Shown here in pieces: positions 50,302 through 57,568 of a stretch of DNA of 64,000 bases (position 1 is the stretch's first letter; each line of letters starts with the position of its first letter). Origin of the DNA: Dactylosporangium vinaceum (GTDB taxonomy: Bacteria; Actinomycetota; Actinomycetes; Mycobacteriales; Micromonosporaceae). The translations under genes and the position numbers were made by a program. The DNA is taken from the NCBI RefSeq assembly GCF_019904175.1, contig NZ_CP061913.1, positions 10,044,001 to 10,108,000 of the forward strand, written 5' to 3'. The notes under the pieces were generated by a model that was not told where the DNA came from, ran no database searches, and saw only the letters and a program-made list of their open reading frames with translations.

Positions 50302-51936
50302 GTGCCAGAGTTCGAAGTTAAGGTCGACCCGAATCACACGGACCTTGCCGAACTCTGCTCAATGTACTGGGCAACCAACGCTGACGGTTCCTTCACGCAC
50401 ACCGTCAAGGCTGTTGCAGATCGATATGAACACCCGCCTCAGAGAGTCAGCAAGATCGTTAGCGAGGCATGCTTTGCAATCTCAACTAGCCGGCGATGCG
50501 GTGGGTGCGACAAGGGGTTCGTATACCGCTCCCGGTCGGATTGGAACGCGGGTGCACGCTACGCACTCCAGAGCTGTCGAACATGCATCGAGGCCGAGAA
50601 GCGGCAGGAGAACGAGAAGCGCGAAAGGGCCAACGCAGCTAAACGCGCAGCAGTGAATGAAACTTTCGGGACGATTGATGGCGGAAACGTTCCCGTCGCC
50701 AAGGATCTCGACCTGCCAATAGCACTTACTCTAGCGGCAGCCTTCGAAGACGCGGAGGAGATCTTCAACGGAGTCACCGCCGCCATCGTTGATCGAAATG
50801 ATCGATTGACACCGACACACGACCTTGATTTCAAGCTTATCGAAATGATAATCAATAAAGGCCTGCTTCAAGTTCACCCATCTTCAACCCTAGATGCTTT
50901 TGGCTGGCAAGAGGATGGAACTCCGAACGGCAATTTCTTTCCCATGCTGGCATCGTACTACCTACCTGGCGAAGGCGACGTTGCTGCACGAACTCAAGCC
51001 TATCTTGCAAGCTTTGCCGAGGTTTGCTCCAGAGAGAATTGGCCAGACCACTGGGTTGACCAGTTCTCTGAGTTCTGGTTCGACATTGCAACCGCCGAAT
51101 GCGAGGCCTACCTCGTCGAGGCCCTCCGAGGGTACGGCCTTGAATTCACGCCCGGCCAAAAGACGCAAGATGTTCTTCGGCGCGGCCTCAAATGGTATTC
51201 AATAGGCCAAATGTACTACTTCATATGGCGAGCAGCCCGCGACAGTGCAGCCTACCACGCAAAAGGAACGGTCCGCGCCAAGCAGGCAGCCAACAGTGCG
51301 GTAACCCGAATCGCATCAGACATAGATCGCGCATATGCCCAGGGTTGGCAAGTGAGCACATATCAGCGAATCTCCCAACTGCCACTATCAACACTGTCCC
51401 ACATATTATTCTCACGCGCATTAAATCTCGATAACCCGATGTCATATTCGCCCGTGGACCTGCCCGTCAGGCGTGCGGGAATGGAACTCGCGTGGCACAA
51501 GATCAATTCCGAGGCCTTCGAACGCCTCATTTTTCAGCTAGTCGTTGAGACAGATGGATATGAAAACGTCGAATGGCTAATGCATACCAATGCCCCTGAC
51601 CACGGTCGCGACGTAAGTGCAATCCGCCTACGCCGCGACCCTTTAAGCGGCCACAGTTCACAACGCGTCGCCATCCAATGCAAGCACTGGCTCACTCGAC
51701 CCGTTCGAGACACCGATGCGAACCAGGCGATCGTCAGTATTGGGCACTGGCAGGACCCGCCATTTGACGTCCTAGTAATCGCGACCAGTGGTCGATTCAC
51801 AGCCGACGCAGTCTCATGGATCGAACGGCACAACGCTCGCGGCGGGCGTCCGAGTATCGAGGTGTGGAACGATGCGCGCCTAGAATTCCTACTAAACGAG
51901 CGAGCCCACCTTATTAGAGCTTATGAACTCCGCTAG
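50302..51936 (+). CDS. PD-(D/E)XK restriction-endonuclease-like protein with N-terminal zinc ribbon
   Basis: A 544-residue protein. The N-terminal 100 residues include a helix-turn-helix-like stretch (DRYEHPPQRVSKIVSEA) and CGGCDKGFVY ... CRTC, a zinc ribbon. A helical middle part of about 280 residues is unrecognised. The C-terminal domain (about 410-544) is Mrr/restriction-endonuclease-like: EAFERLIFQLVVETDGYENVEW, then HGRDVSAI (catalytic Asp) and RVAIQCKHW (Gln-Cys-Lys, catalytic Lys). I infer nucleic-acid cleavage in defence. The GTG start has GGAGG five bases upstream. GC is clearly lower than in the element core, and a primase-like gene follows. Confidence 0.75.
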   Translation: MPEFEVKVDPNHTDLAELCSMYWATNADGSFTHTVKAVADRYEHPPQRVSKIVSEACFAISTSRRCGGCDKGFVYRSRSDWNAGARYALQSCRTCIEAEKRQENEKRERANAAKRAAVNETFGTIDGGNVPVAKDLDLPIALTLAAAFEDAEEIFNGVTAAIVDRNDRLTPTHDLDFKLIEMIINKGLLQVHPSSTLDAFGWQEDGTPNGNFFPMLASYYLPGEGDVAARTQAYLASFAEVCSRENWPDHWVDQFSEFWFDIATAECEAYLVEALRGYGLEFTPGQKTQDVLRRGLKWYSIGQMYYFIWRAARDSAAYHAKGTVRAKQAANSAVTRIASDIDRAYAQGWQVSTYQRISQLPLSTLSHILFSRALNLDNPMSYSPVDLPVRRAGMELAWHKINSEAFERLIFQLVVETDGYENVEWLMHTNAPDHGRDVSAIRLRRDPLSGHSSQRVAIQCKHWLTRPVRDTDANQAIVSIGHWQDPPFDVLVIATSGRFTADAVSWIERHNARGGRPSIEVWNDARLEFLLNERAHLIRAYELR

Positions 51937-51976
51937 TCGAATCGATACACCTTATACGCGGCATTTAGGGGATGCG

Positions 51977-52738
51977 ATGAGCATTGTTTCGGAGACCAAA
52001 CGAAGTGTAATTCACGTTCTTCCAAATTTGCTGCATTCCCTTCCACCTGGAGCGTCAATTAGGCTTCACGCAATTAGTCTCACCCAAGACACTGAAGCAC
52101 GGATTGTTGACAAGCCAAGCCTGAAGCCAGTGGTCGATGAAGCCCTGAAGCTGCGAAGAGAATATCGTGTTCCTTTCTGGGAAGCCGTTCTTCTCATCGC
52201 TAGGCGTGATTCAATTGAGGTAGACGCAGTCCTGGAGGCTGCTAATCACCATCAGCCAATGGAAGCTTTTAAAAACATCGACTTGGTCGCAAATTCAGTA
52301 ACGCCAGAAACGCTCGACGGCCTAATTACATCTCTGGAAAGCAATCAGGTGCTTACATTCTCGTCGCAGATCACCTTGATTGACGGATCGACGATCCACA
52401 TCCCGATGCTGGACTTCCGCATTCGCCCGAATCCGGAAAACCTGAATCTTGCTACGATGATTGTAGATCACGCGGGACTGTCAGGACATATCTTCGATTC
52501 TGGAAACTCGTACCACTTCTATGGTACGAGCACCGTGGATGGAGCCGCAGGGCTTGCCAACTTTCTCGGCAAATTCTCGCTCTTCGCACCCTTCGTTGAT
52601 CAGCGGTGGATCGCGCACCAGCTTATCGAAGGAGCATGCGCCCTAAGAATTTCACGAGGTAAAAACTTCGCGGAGCCGCCACGGCAAGTGCGTTATGTAG
52701 CAACTCCTGGTTCTAATAGAACAGCCCTTGGAAGCTAA
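51977..52738 (+). CDS. Primase-like (AEP, primase 1D-like) protein
   Basis: A 253-residue protein. IHIPMLDFRI (about 134-143), DSGNSYHFYG (about 175-184) and FAPFVDQRWIAHQLIEGACALRIS near the C-terminus recall the motifs of archaeo-eukaryotic primases (acidic strand, S-x-H-like strand, late acidic or Arg strand). The first motif has D-x-R rather than D-x-D, so activity may be lost. I recall families called primase 1D-like with this layout. The ATG at 51977 follows AGGGGA. It lies 40 bases after the nuclease gene and overlaps the convergent phosphoribosyltransferase gene by 26 bases. Confidence 0.6.
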   Translation: MSIVSETKRSVIHVLPNLLHSLPPGASIRLHAISLTQDTEARIVDKPSLKPVVDEALKLRREYRVPFWEAVLLIARRDSIEVDAVLEAANHHQPMEAFKNIDLVANSVTPETLDGLITSLESNQVLTFSSQITLIDGSTIHIPMLDFRIRPNPENLNLATMIVDHAGLSGHIFDSGNSYHFYGTSTVDGAAGLANFLGKFSLFAPFVDQRWIAHQLIEGACALRISRGKNFAEPPRQVRYVATPGSNRTALGS

Positions 52739-53438
52739 ACTTGCGAACGACTTGCTCCGTCCACAACTTGGATGCGCGATCATTGAATTCCGGATTGATC
52801 CGGCGGCCCACAACTACAACCGCAAGGACGTCGGCGCCGGCATTCTGCAGCGCAGAGGCGGCGCTCTGACTCCGAGAGCCAGTTGTGTAAACGTCATCGA
52901 ATAGGAGTACCTTGGCGCCAGCTACGTCGATGTTTGGGACGTACGCTTCATCGCTCATGACCCTGTGGTTAAGCGGCACAGCGGTCCGCTGCAAGGGACG
53001 CATGAGATTTTTTTCTAGACCAGCACCCGCTAAAACCGACTCGAACGGATGGGGGACGCGGCCATTCGACGACGGAACGACCACGACAGCGTCCCATTCA
53101 CCCACCACGTATTCAAGTGGGTTGCTTGATTCGGTTAATGCCGTTCGAATAATTGCCGCGAGTCCTTCAGAGAACCTTGGAACGTACTCCTCAGCGTTCG
53201 GCTTGTAGTATTTCAGCCAATCCCGCAGCGTCGAGGGCTTACTGTAAAGAGAAATTGGAACCACCGATGTGCACGGCTGAGATAGATGCTGGAAAACCTG
53301 ACTGCAATTGTCGCAAAACTTTTCATCTATCGGACGCCAGCTTCTACACATCGGGCAGCAGTCCGCCGTCAGCGACGGACAGTGAACCAGAAGGCCCTCC
53401 AGGTAAGTCCTGCTGTACTGTTGATCATTTGTCACCAT
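52713..53438 (-). CDS. ComF-like phosphoribosyltransferase
   Basis: A 241-residue protein. An N-terminal zinc ribbon (CPMCRSWRPIDEKFCDNC, residues 28-45) is followed by a type I phosphoribosyltransferase domain with the PRPP-binding loop KVLLFDDVYTTGSRSQSAASAL (about 184-205). ComF proteins work with DprA in DNA uptake, but here the partner DprA-like gene overlaps by one base (TAATG) and both sit on a mobile element. A role in nucleotide signalling or defence is inference. It is the third gene of the leftward SIR2-SLOG operon. Confidence 0.85.
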   Translation of the reverse strand: MVTNDQQYSRTYLEGLLVHCPSLTADCCPMCRSWRPIDEKFCDNCSQVFQHLSQPCTSVVPISLYSKPSTLRDWLKYYKPNAEEYVPRFSEGLAAIIRTALTESSNPLEYVVGEWDAVVVVPSSNGRVPHPFESVLAGAGLEKNLMRPLQRTAVPLNHRVMSDEAYVPNIDVAGAKVLLFDDVYTTGSRSQSAASALQNAGADVLAVVVVGRRINPEFNDRASKLWTEQVVRKFSFQGLFY

Positions 53439-54325
53439 TACCCCTCCCCCAGCACCTCCAAGACTCCCTCAGTGGAATCTACCATTGAGACGAGCGAATT
53501 TTGGGCAAACGTCTTGATCCATCTCTGGTGCCGGAAAGACGGCTCCCAGAGCAGAACCTTTCTGCCCTGTTGGATCGCAAAATCGGCCTCTGTCCTTGTG
53601 CCACTGCGCTCTCCCGCTTCCACGATGACGGACGCGAGCGAAAGTCCGCTGATGACCGAGTTGCGCAGTACAAATGAACTTTTGCTCGGCGGAGAGCCTG
53701 GCCTAAATCGCGAAATTACTGCTCCGTTTCCAGGAATCAACTTGGCCACGCTGGCATCAGTCTCCTTACTCGGCGGATGATCGATGCCGGTGGCGACGAC
53801 GGCTAAAGTCCGTCCGCCGGCCATTATCGCACCTTGATGCGCTGCGGCATCAATTCCCCGAGCAAGCCCGGACACGACGGTAACGTTCGACGACGCGAGA
53901 TCAGCGGCGAGCTTATTGGCAATGCCGAGTCCCAACTCGCTGGCATCCCGGCTTCCGACTATAGCGATCGATCTAGAATCTGACGGTTGAAGGCTCCCTG
54001 CAACGAAAATGAAGGGCGGGCGACCGAAGGCCTGCCTCAGATTTTGTGGATATTCCCTATCTGTAACCGCAATGAACTTCGCTGGGTTGTCGCGCTTGGC
54101 CAAGGCTGCTAGTTTGCGCTCCCAATACTTAAGCCTAGCCGGATCGATAGCGGAACGCAGATATGGCATCAGACCCGAACGGCAATCATCGTCCATGTAG
54201 CTGTCTGTGATCAAAGCTTCTGGACCGCCACAGCTCTCCAGCGCCGTCGAGAGATCGCGCCAGTCCGCTGGAACCACCTCGGTGGCGGCAAGAATTGCTG
54301 CCTGGGCGGCGTTGGAGTAGGTCAT
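53438..54325 (-). CDS. DprA/Smf-like SLOG-family protein
   Basis: A 295-residue protein. Residues 80-290 form the DprA Rossmann fold: SIAIVGSRDASELGLGIANKLA, VTVVSGLARGIDAAAHQGAI, TLAVVATGIDHPPSKE and, later, SLASVIVEAGERSGTRTEADFAIQQGRKVLLWEP. The N-terminal helical region is atypical, and there is no C-terminal winged helix. The usual GxD of the GLARGIDAAAH site is intact. It lies 30 bases downstream of the SIR2-SLOG gene and is probably its operon partner. Chromosomal dprA functions in natural transformation; this copy is an element-borne relative. Confidence 0.85.
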   Translation of the reverse strand: MTYSNAAQAAILAATEVVPADWRDLSTALESCGGPEALITDSYMDDDCRSGLMPYLRSAIDPARLKYWERKLAALAKRDNPAKFIAVTDREYPQNLRQAFGRPPFIFVAGSLQPSDSRSIAIVGSRDASELGLGIANKLAADLASSNVTVVSGLARGIDAAAHQGAIMAGGRTLAVVATGIDHPPSKETDASVAKLIPGNGAVISRFRPGSPPSKSSFVLRNSVISGLSLASVIVEAGERSGTRTEADFAIQQGRKVLLWEPSFRHQRWIKTFAQNSLVSMVDSTEGVLEVLGEG

Positions 54326-54355
54326 GTCGTTAGGATATCGGAAGGGTACGACATT

Positions 54356-55756
54356 TTATCGCCCTGCTAGGTACATCGCTCTGCGTACAAGCCGAACTGC
54401 CGCATGCGCGGATACCCCAAATTCAGGGTTTGCTAGGAACTTCCAATCTCGCCGGTCGGCGTCAGAAACACCGCCTCCGAGAAGATCTTCAATGGTGCTG
54501 GTCTCGTAGATGCGCCTGGCAGTTCCTTCCGAACCAGGTAGCGGAATAATCGGCAACTGGAGTTTCTGCGCCGTCTCGACTTCTGTTTTCGTTGTCGTAC
54601 CGCCACCCAATACGAGCATGGCTCTACAGTTCGGGAATAGCTCAGCACGAAGCTCGTCAACTTCCTTCGACGCGTATACAGCGGTGCCGGCACGCTCCGG
54701 CAATGGCGGCGGAGGACTATGACTCTCCCTGAAATGGAATCCGATCCTAGAGGGGTTGTATTTGCCGATCGCGCGCAATGTATATGCGAACGGAAACGAT
54801 ACGGCAATCCCCGCGGCGCCGCCGAATGAAGCAAGTTCAATTGGATCGTCGAGGTCGGCGAGCATGTGCCCGATCGTCTTACCGAGGGCCTTCACGGAGT
54901 CGAGATGACCCGCTCCACTTCCTGCAATGAATAACAGTGGAGGTCGCGTCCTCCGAACGAGTTGTTCCATTAGGGGCGTCAACTCGCTGTAATTCGAGAT
55001 TTCACATACAGCAACACCGGATGCTTCCAGATCTCGGACCTTCAGGGCATGAAGACGTTCGTCTGTAGTCGCGCTCGGCTTGCGCAAGACCGTGAAATGC
55101 TCAGACGCGGTGGTTGCCATTGACCGCGCCAAACGAAGAAGGATGTCAACATTGGGGTCTGTAAAGCTAAATCCCAGGAACAGAAAGGTCCGGGTCAGGT
55201 ACGTCGCCCGCAACGACGACCACATACGCGGATGCTTCTGTTCATAGGATTCATAGTCACTGCGAGTGATTACAGGCCTGGCGAGCCACGTCTTAGGATT
55301 ACTGACGGAAAAACTGCCGTGCATTTTTGTGATACGACGCCGTGCTGGAATTCGACGTAGTTGAAGGTCGGATTCGGTCGCTATAACCCTGGCTTCCGGC
55401 ATCACCTCTTCAAGAAGTGTATCGTAGTTTGTAGTCCAGATATCGTCGATCGGAAGTGCGGCTAAGGACTTATGGCCAAGCGTCGGCAAGTATGGTCGCG
55501 TGGTCATTTGCGACCGAATCTCGTCGTCCAGCGTGTCCCGCCCGCCAGGTACCCCGCTCACGTAGTATTGGGCAACAAGGGGCAAATCGGTCACATCGTC
55601 CGGAATGTCACCCTTGAGTCGGGCCTCTGCGAGCAAACTCCCCCAGCCCGGATAGCCAGCATCCTGTGATAGTCCCGCGCCGACGAACAACGAAGCGTTG
55701 CCACTCAGGGCGGCCTCGCCGTACTGATCAAGTAGGTCACGGACGGAAATTGGCAT
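54356..55756 (-). CDS. SIR2-SLOG protein (ThsA-like NADase)
   Basis: A 466-residue two-domain protein. Residues 10-240 are SIR2-like: LFVGAGLSQDAGYPGW (NAD loop), WTTNYDTLLEE with Asn110, and KMHGSF with His146. These fit the catalytic Asn and His of ThsA. Residues 270-460 look like a SLOG/STALD sensor: LLFIAGSG, ASFGGAAGIAVSF, RAMLVLGGGTTTKTEVETAQ and IIPLPGSEGTARRIYE. In Thoeris, ThsA depletes NAD when its SLOG domain binds a cyclic ADP-ribose isomer made by the TIR protein ThsB. The length (466) matches ThsA. No TIR gene is visible here; the downstream genes are DprA-like and ComF-like instead. Confidence 0.82.
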   Translation of the reverse strand: MPISVRDLLDQYGEAALSGNASLFVGAGLSQDAGYPGWGSLLAEARLKGDIPDDVTDLPLVAQYYVSGVPGGRDTLDDEIRSQMTTRPYLPTLGHKSLAALPIDDIWTTNYDTLLEEVMPEARVIATESDLQLRRIPARRRITKMHGSFSVSNPKTWLARPVITRSDYESYEQKHPRMWSSLRATYLTRTFLFLGFSFTDPNVDILLRLARSMATTASEHFTVLRKPSATTDERLHALKVRDLEASGVAVCEISNYSELTPLMEQLVRRTRPPLLFIAGSGAGHLDSVKALGKTIGHMLADLDDPIELASFGGAAGIAVSFPFAYTLRAIGKYNPSRIGFHFRESHSPPPPLPERAGTAVYASKEVDELRAELFPNCRAMLVLGGGTTTKTEVETAQKLQLPIIPLPGSEGTARRIYETSTIEDLLGGGVSDADRRDWKFLANPEFGVSAHAAVRLVRRAMYLAGR

Positions 55757-56050
55757 GGTGGAAGGCTAAACGTTGAGGCCCTCCAGCTGGCGGGCGGCAC
55801 ACGACGTCGTTCGCTATGTAGTTGCGTTCTCACCTCTCCGTGAGGCGGGTTTGGTTGCTGCCGTGCATCCGCGCAGGGTGCGGCAACGCTGCCGGCCCCC
55901 GTGGCAGGGGAGTCGTACGACCTCAGACTGCGGGGTCCACGCAACCTAGTTCGATTCAGCGGCCGAACGTCGGCATACAGCGAGGCCTGCATGCGAGCCG
56001 GCACACGGCCGGACATCGACCGCCAACCGTGTTGTGCGAGAGCCGACCAC
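55757..56050. other. Intergenic region at the right end of element 2
   Basis: No gene supported. It contains the promoter region of the leftward SIR2-SLOG operon and leads into the arm-type repeats. Confidence 0.4.
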
Positions 56051-56070
56051 TTACGACAACGCTTACGGCA
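56051..56070 (+). promoter_or_regulatory. Arm-type repeat pair at attR1
   Basis: TTACGACA at 56051 and TTACGGCA at 56063, 12 bp apart, about 100 bases before the tRNA-Val 3' copy. The same pair, with the same spacing, precedes each of the other three copies. Confidence 0.65.
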
Positions 56071-56165
56071 ACCGCCGCGCACAGCGCTGCACAGCGCGGA
56101 CCAACGGCGGCCAGCCCATCCACGTCACGAACGTAGACGGACGCTGGTGGACGGAGCGGGCAGAA

Positions 56166-56208
56166 CTTACAAGCGGGGGGTCGTTGGTTCGAAACCAACC
56201 GTGCCCAC
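56166..56208 (+). repeat. attR1: exact 43-bp copy of the tRNA-Val 3' end
   Basis: Identical to 40273-40315, from the anticodon loop to the 3' CAC. It is followed by a GGTTCACTGCGCC hairpin region that also follows the other copies. It marks the right end of element 2. Confidence 0.9.
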
Positions 56209-56383
56209 AGGTTCACTGCGCCTTCGGCGCGGCGGGGGTTCCCACCCGCAGCCCCCATGGCCGCGTCGCGGCCACTGACCAGCGCGGAGCGCGGTCAGCT
56301 CACCGGCTCCCTCGGCACCGTCGAGTGTTCGGCTTCGAGGCTGGACGAGTCACTGCCCTGCAGCCGATCCGGCGGCCGATAGG

Positions 56384-56947
56384 ATGACTGCTATGAGCGC
56401 AGGTAGCGTTGGCCGGCACATGCCGCCCGTCATCACGCTCGATGACCTTGCTGCGATGATCGCCGAGGACCCGCACGGGCATCGGTATGAGATCAGCCCT
56501 GAGGGAGCACTGTCGGTTGTGCCACCGCCCGACTCCGAACATGCCGCAATCGCCAGCCGGCTTCTGGTCTGGCTCGCGATGGCCGGGTGGCCCGCAGAGC
56601 AGATCCTGCAGGTGGCCGGCATCCGGATCGCCGGTCCGAACGGCGAGGGTGCCCGGATACCCGACCTGACGCTCTGGTCGAAGCCGCAACCGCGTGGCGT
56701 CTGGCTTGCCCTTACCGACTTGCTGCTGGTCATCGAGATCGTGTCGCCGGGTTCCGAAGCCATTGACGAGATGGTGAAGCGCCACGAATACGCGGCTGCT
56801 GGGATCCCCCGCTACTGGCTGGTCGATCGGGACCCCGCGTTGACTGTCACGCAGCACCAGCTCGGTCGGTCCGGCGAATACGGGGTAGCCACCAAGATGC
56901 CGCTGGCCTGGCTCTTGAACACCGCACCGGCCGACCATCTGGACTGA
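56384..56947 (+). CDS. Uma2-family (DUF820) nuclease-like protein, copy 1
   Basis: A 187-residue protein of the Uma2 family, with a PD-(D/E)XK-like fold. MPPVITLDDLAAMI, DPHGHRYEISPEGALSVV, ARIPDLTLWSK (catalytic Asp), LLLVIEIVSPGSEAID (Glu-Ile-Val) and VKRHEYAAAGIPRYWLVD (Lys) are its conserved segments. The biological role of the family is unknown, though it is amplified in actinobacteria and cyanobacteria. A close copy lies at 61304-61867 with the same length. It is the only gene between the first two tRNA-Val copies. Confidence 0.9.
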   Translation: MTAMSAGSVGRHMPPVITLDDLAAMIAEDPHGHRYEISPEGALSVVPPPDSEHAAIASRLLVWLAMAGWPAEQILQVAGIRIAGPNGEGARIPDLTLWSKPQPRGVWLALTDLLLVIEIVSPGSEAIDEMVKRHEYAAAGIPRYWLVDRDPALTVTQHQLGRSGEYGVATKMPLAWLLNTAPADHLD

Positions 56948-56956
56948 ACTCCCGCC

Positions 56957-56976
56957 TTACGACAACACTTACGACA
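56957..56976 (+). promoter_or_regulatory. Arm-type repeat pair at attR2
   Basis: TTACGACA at 56957 and again at 56969, 12 bp apart, about 100 bases before the second tRNA-Val copy. Confidence 0.6.
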
Positions 56977-57071
56977 ACCGCCACGGACCAGCGCGGTCGG
57001 GCACGGCCTGCGCTGGACTGTTGTTGCACGCCCGAGACATCCGCGGACGGCGCTGGACGGGGTGAGCAGAA

Positions 57072-57114
57072 CTTACAAGCGGGGGTTCCTTGGTTCGAAA
57101 CCAACCGTGCCCAC
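57072..57114 (+). repeat. attR2: tRNA-Val 3' copy, two mismatches
   Basis: Matches 40273-40315 except at two positions in the variable-loop region (GGGGGTTCCTTGG instead of GGGGGGTCGTTGG). Followed by the same TGGTTCACTGCGCC hairpin block. Closes the 906-bp Uma2 module. Confidence 0.85.
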
Positions 57115-57568
57115 TGGTTCACTGCGCCTTCGGCGCGGCGGGGGTTCCCACCCGCGGCCCCCATGGCCGCCGCCGCGGCCACCGACGAGCGCAGAGCGCG
57201 GTCAGTGCACCAACCCTCAGCCCTTTCGACGGTGCACTGCGCCGATGCCGGACGCGGCCACTCCTCACGACCTGCCCGCGCAGGCCCCCGCGTCGACCGT
57301 CTCACCGCAAGCACAGCGCCTACGCCAGCCGTCATGGCCTGAGTGCTGCCGACATCTGCATTGCCTCCCGGGAAGGTCCCTCACACAAGCGGCGAACACG
57401 CCGGCGACGTGGTCTCACCGGCATGCACGTCCGAGGCGCCCTCGGCGTCCGAGGCATCCTGCAAATTCGATGCGACTGACCGACGGCGGAATGAAAATCC
57501 ACACTTTGATTGCCAAGCGGGTCAACTGACATGACTACCGCCAGTCAGCTCGCCCGAAATTAGTGCCG
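57115..57568. other. Region after attR2 without a supported gene
   Basis: Contains the repeated hairpin block (57115-57180), then about 390 bases with no convincing frame. Confidence 0.4.

Larger units (their letters stand above)
40273..56208. mobile_element. Element 2: integrative element in tRNA-Val
   Basis: Bounded by the 43-bp 3' end of tRNA-Val at 40273-40315 and its exact copy at 56166-56208, about 15.9 kb. It has an integrase and excisionase next to the tRNA, a TraB-like ATPase, an Spd-like protein, five or more regulators and a defence-like cargo block. Pairs of TTACGRCA repeats at 12-bp spacing lie inside both ends (40355-40374; 56051-56070). No replication initiator of RepSA or RepAM type is recognised. 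Confidence 0.85.

Noticed and set aside
50302..55756. A canonical Thoeris system
   Set aside because: The ThsA-like protein is present, but no TIR-domain gene was found on either strand in the window, so only a Thoeris-like effector can be claimed.
55705..56082. Leftward 125-codon frame overlapping the SIR2-SLOG start
   Set aside because: Arg/Pro-rich, no motif, out of frame with the SIR2 gene whose ATG at 55756 fits the family length.
40383..56208. A RepSA or Prim-Pol type replication initiator in element 2
   Set aside because: No protein with HUH motifs was seen. The primase-like protein at 51977 is in the cargo block, has a degraded active site and lies away from the transfer genes.
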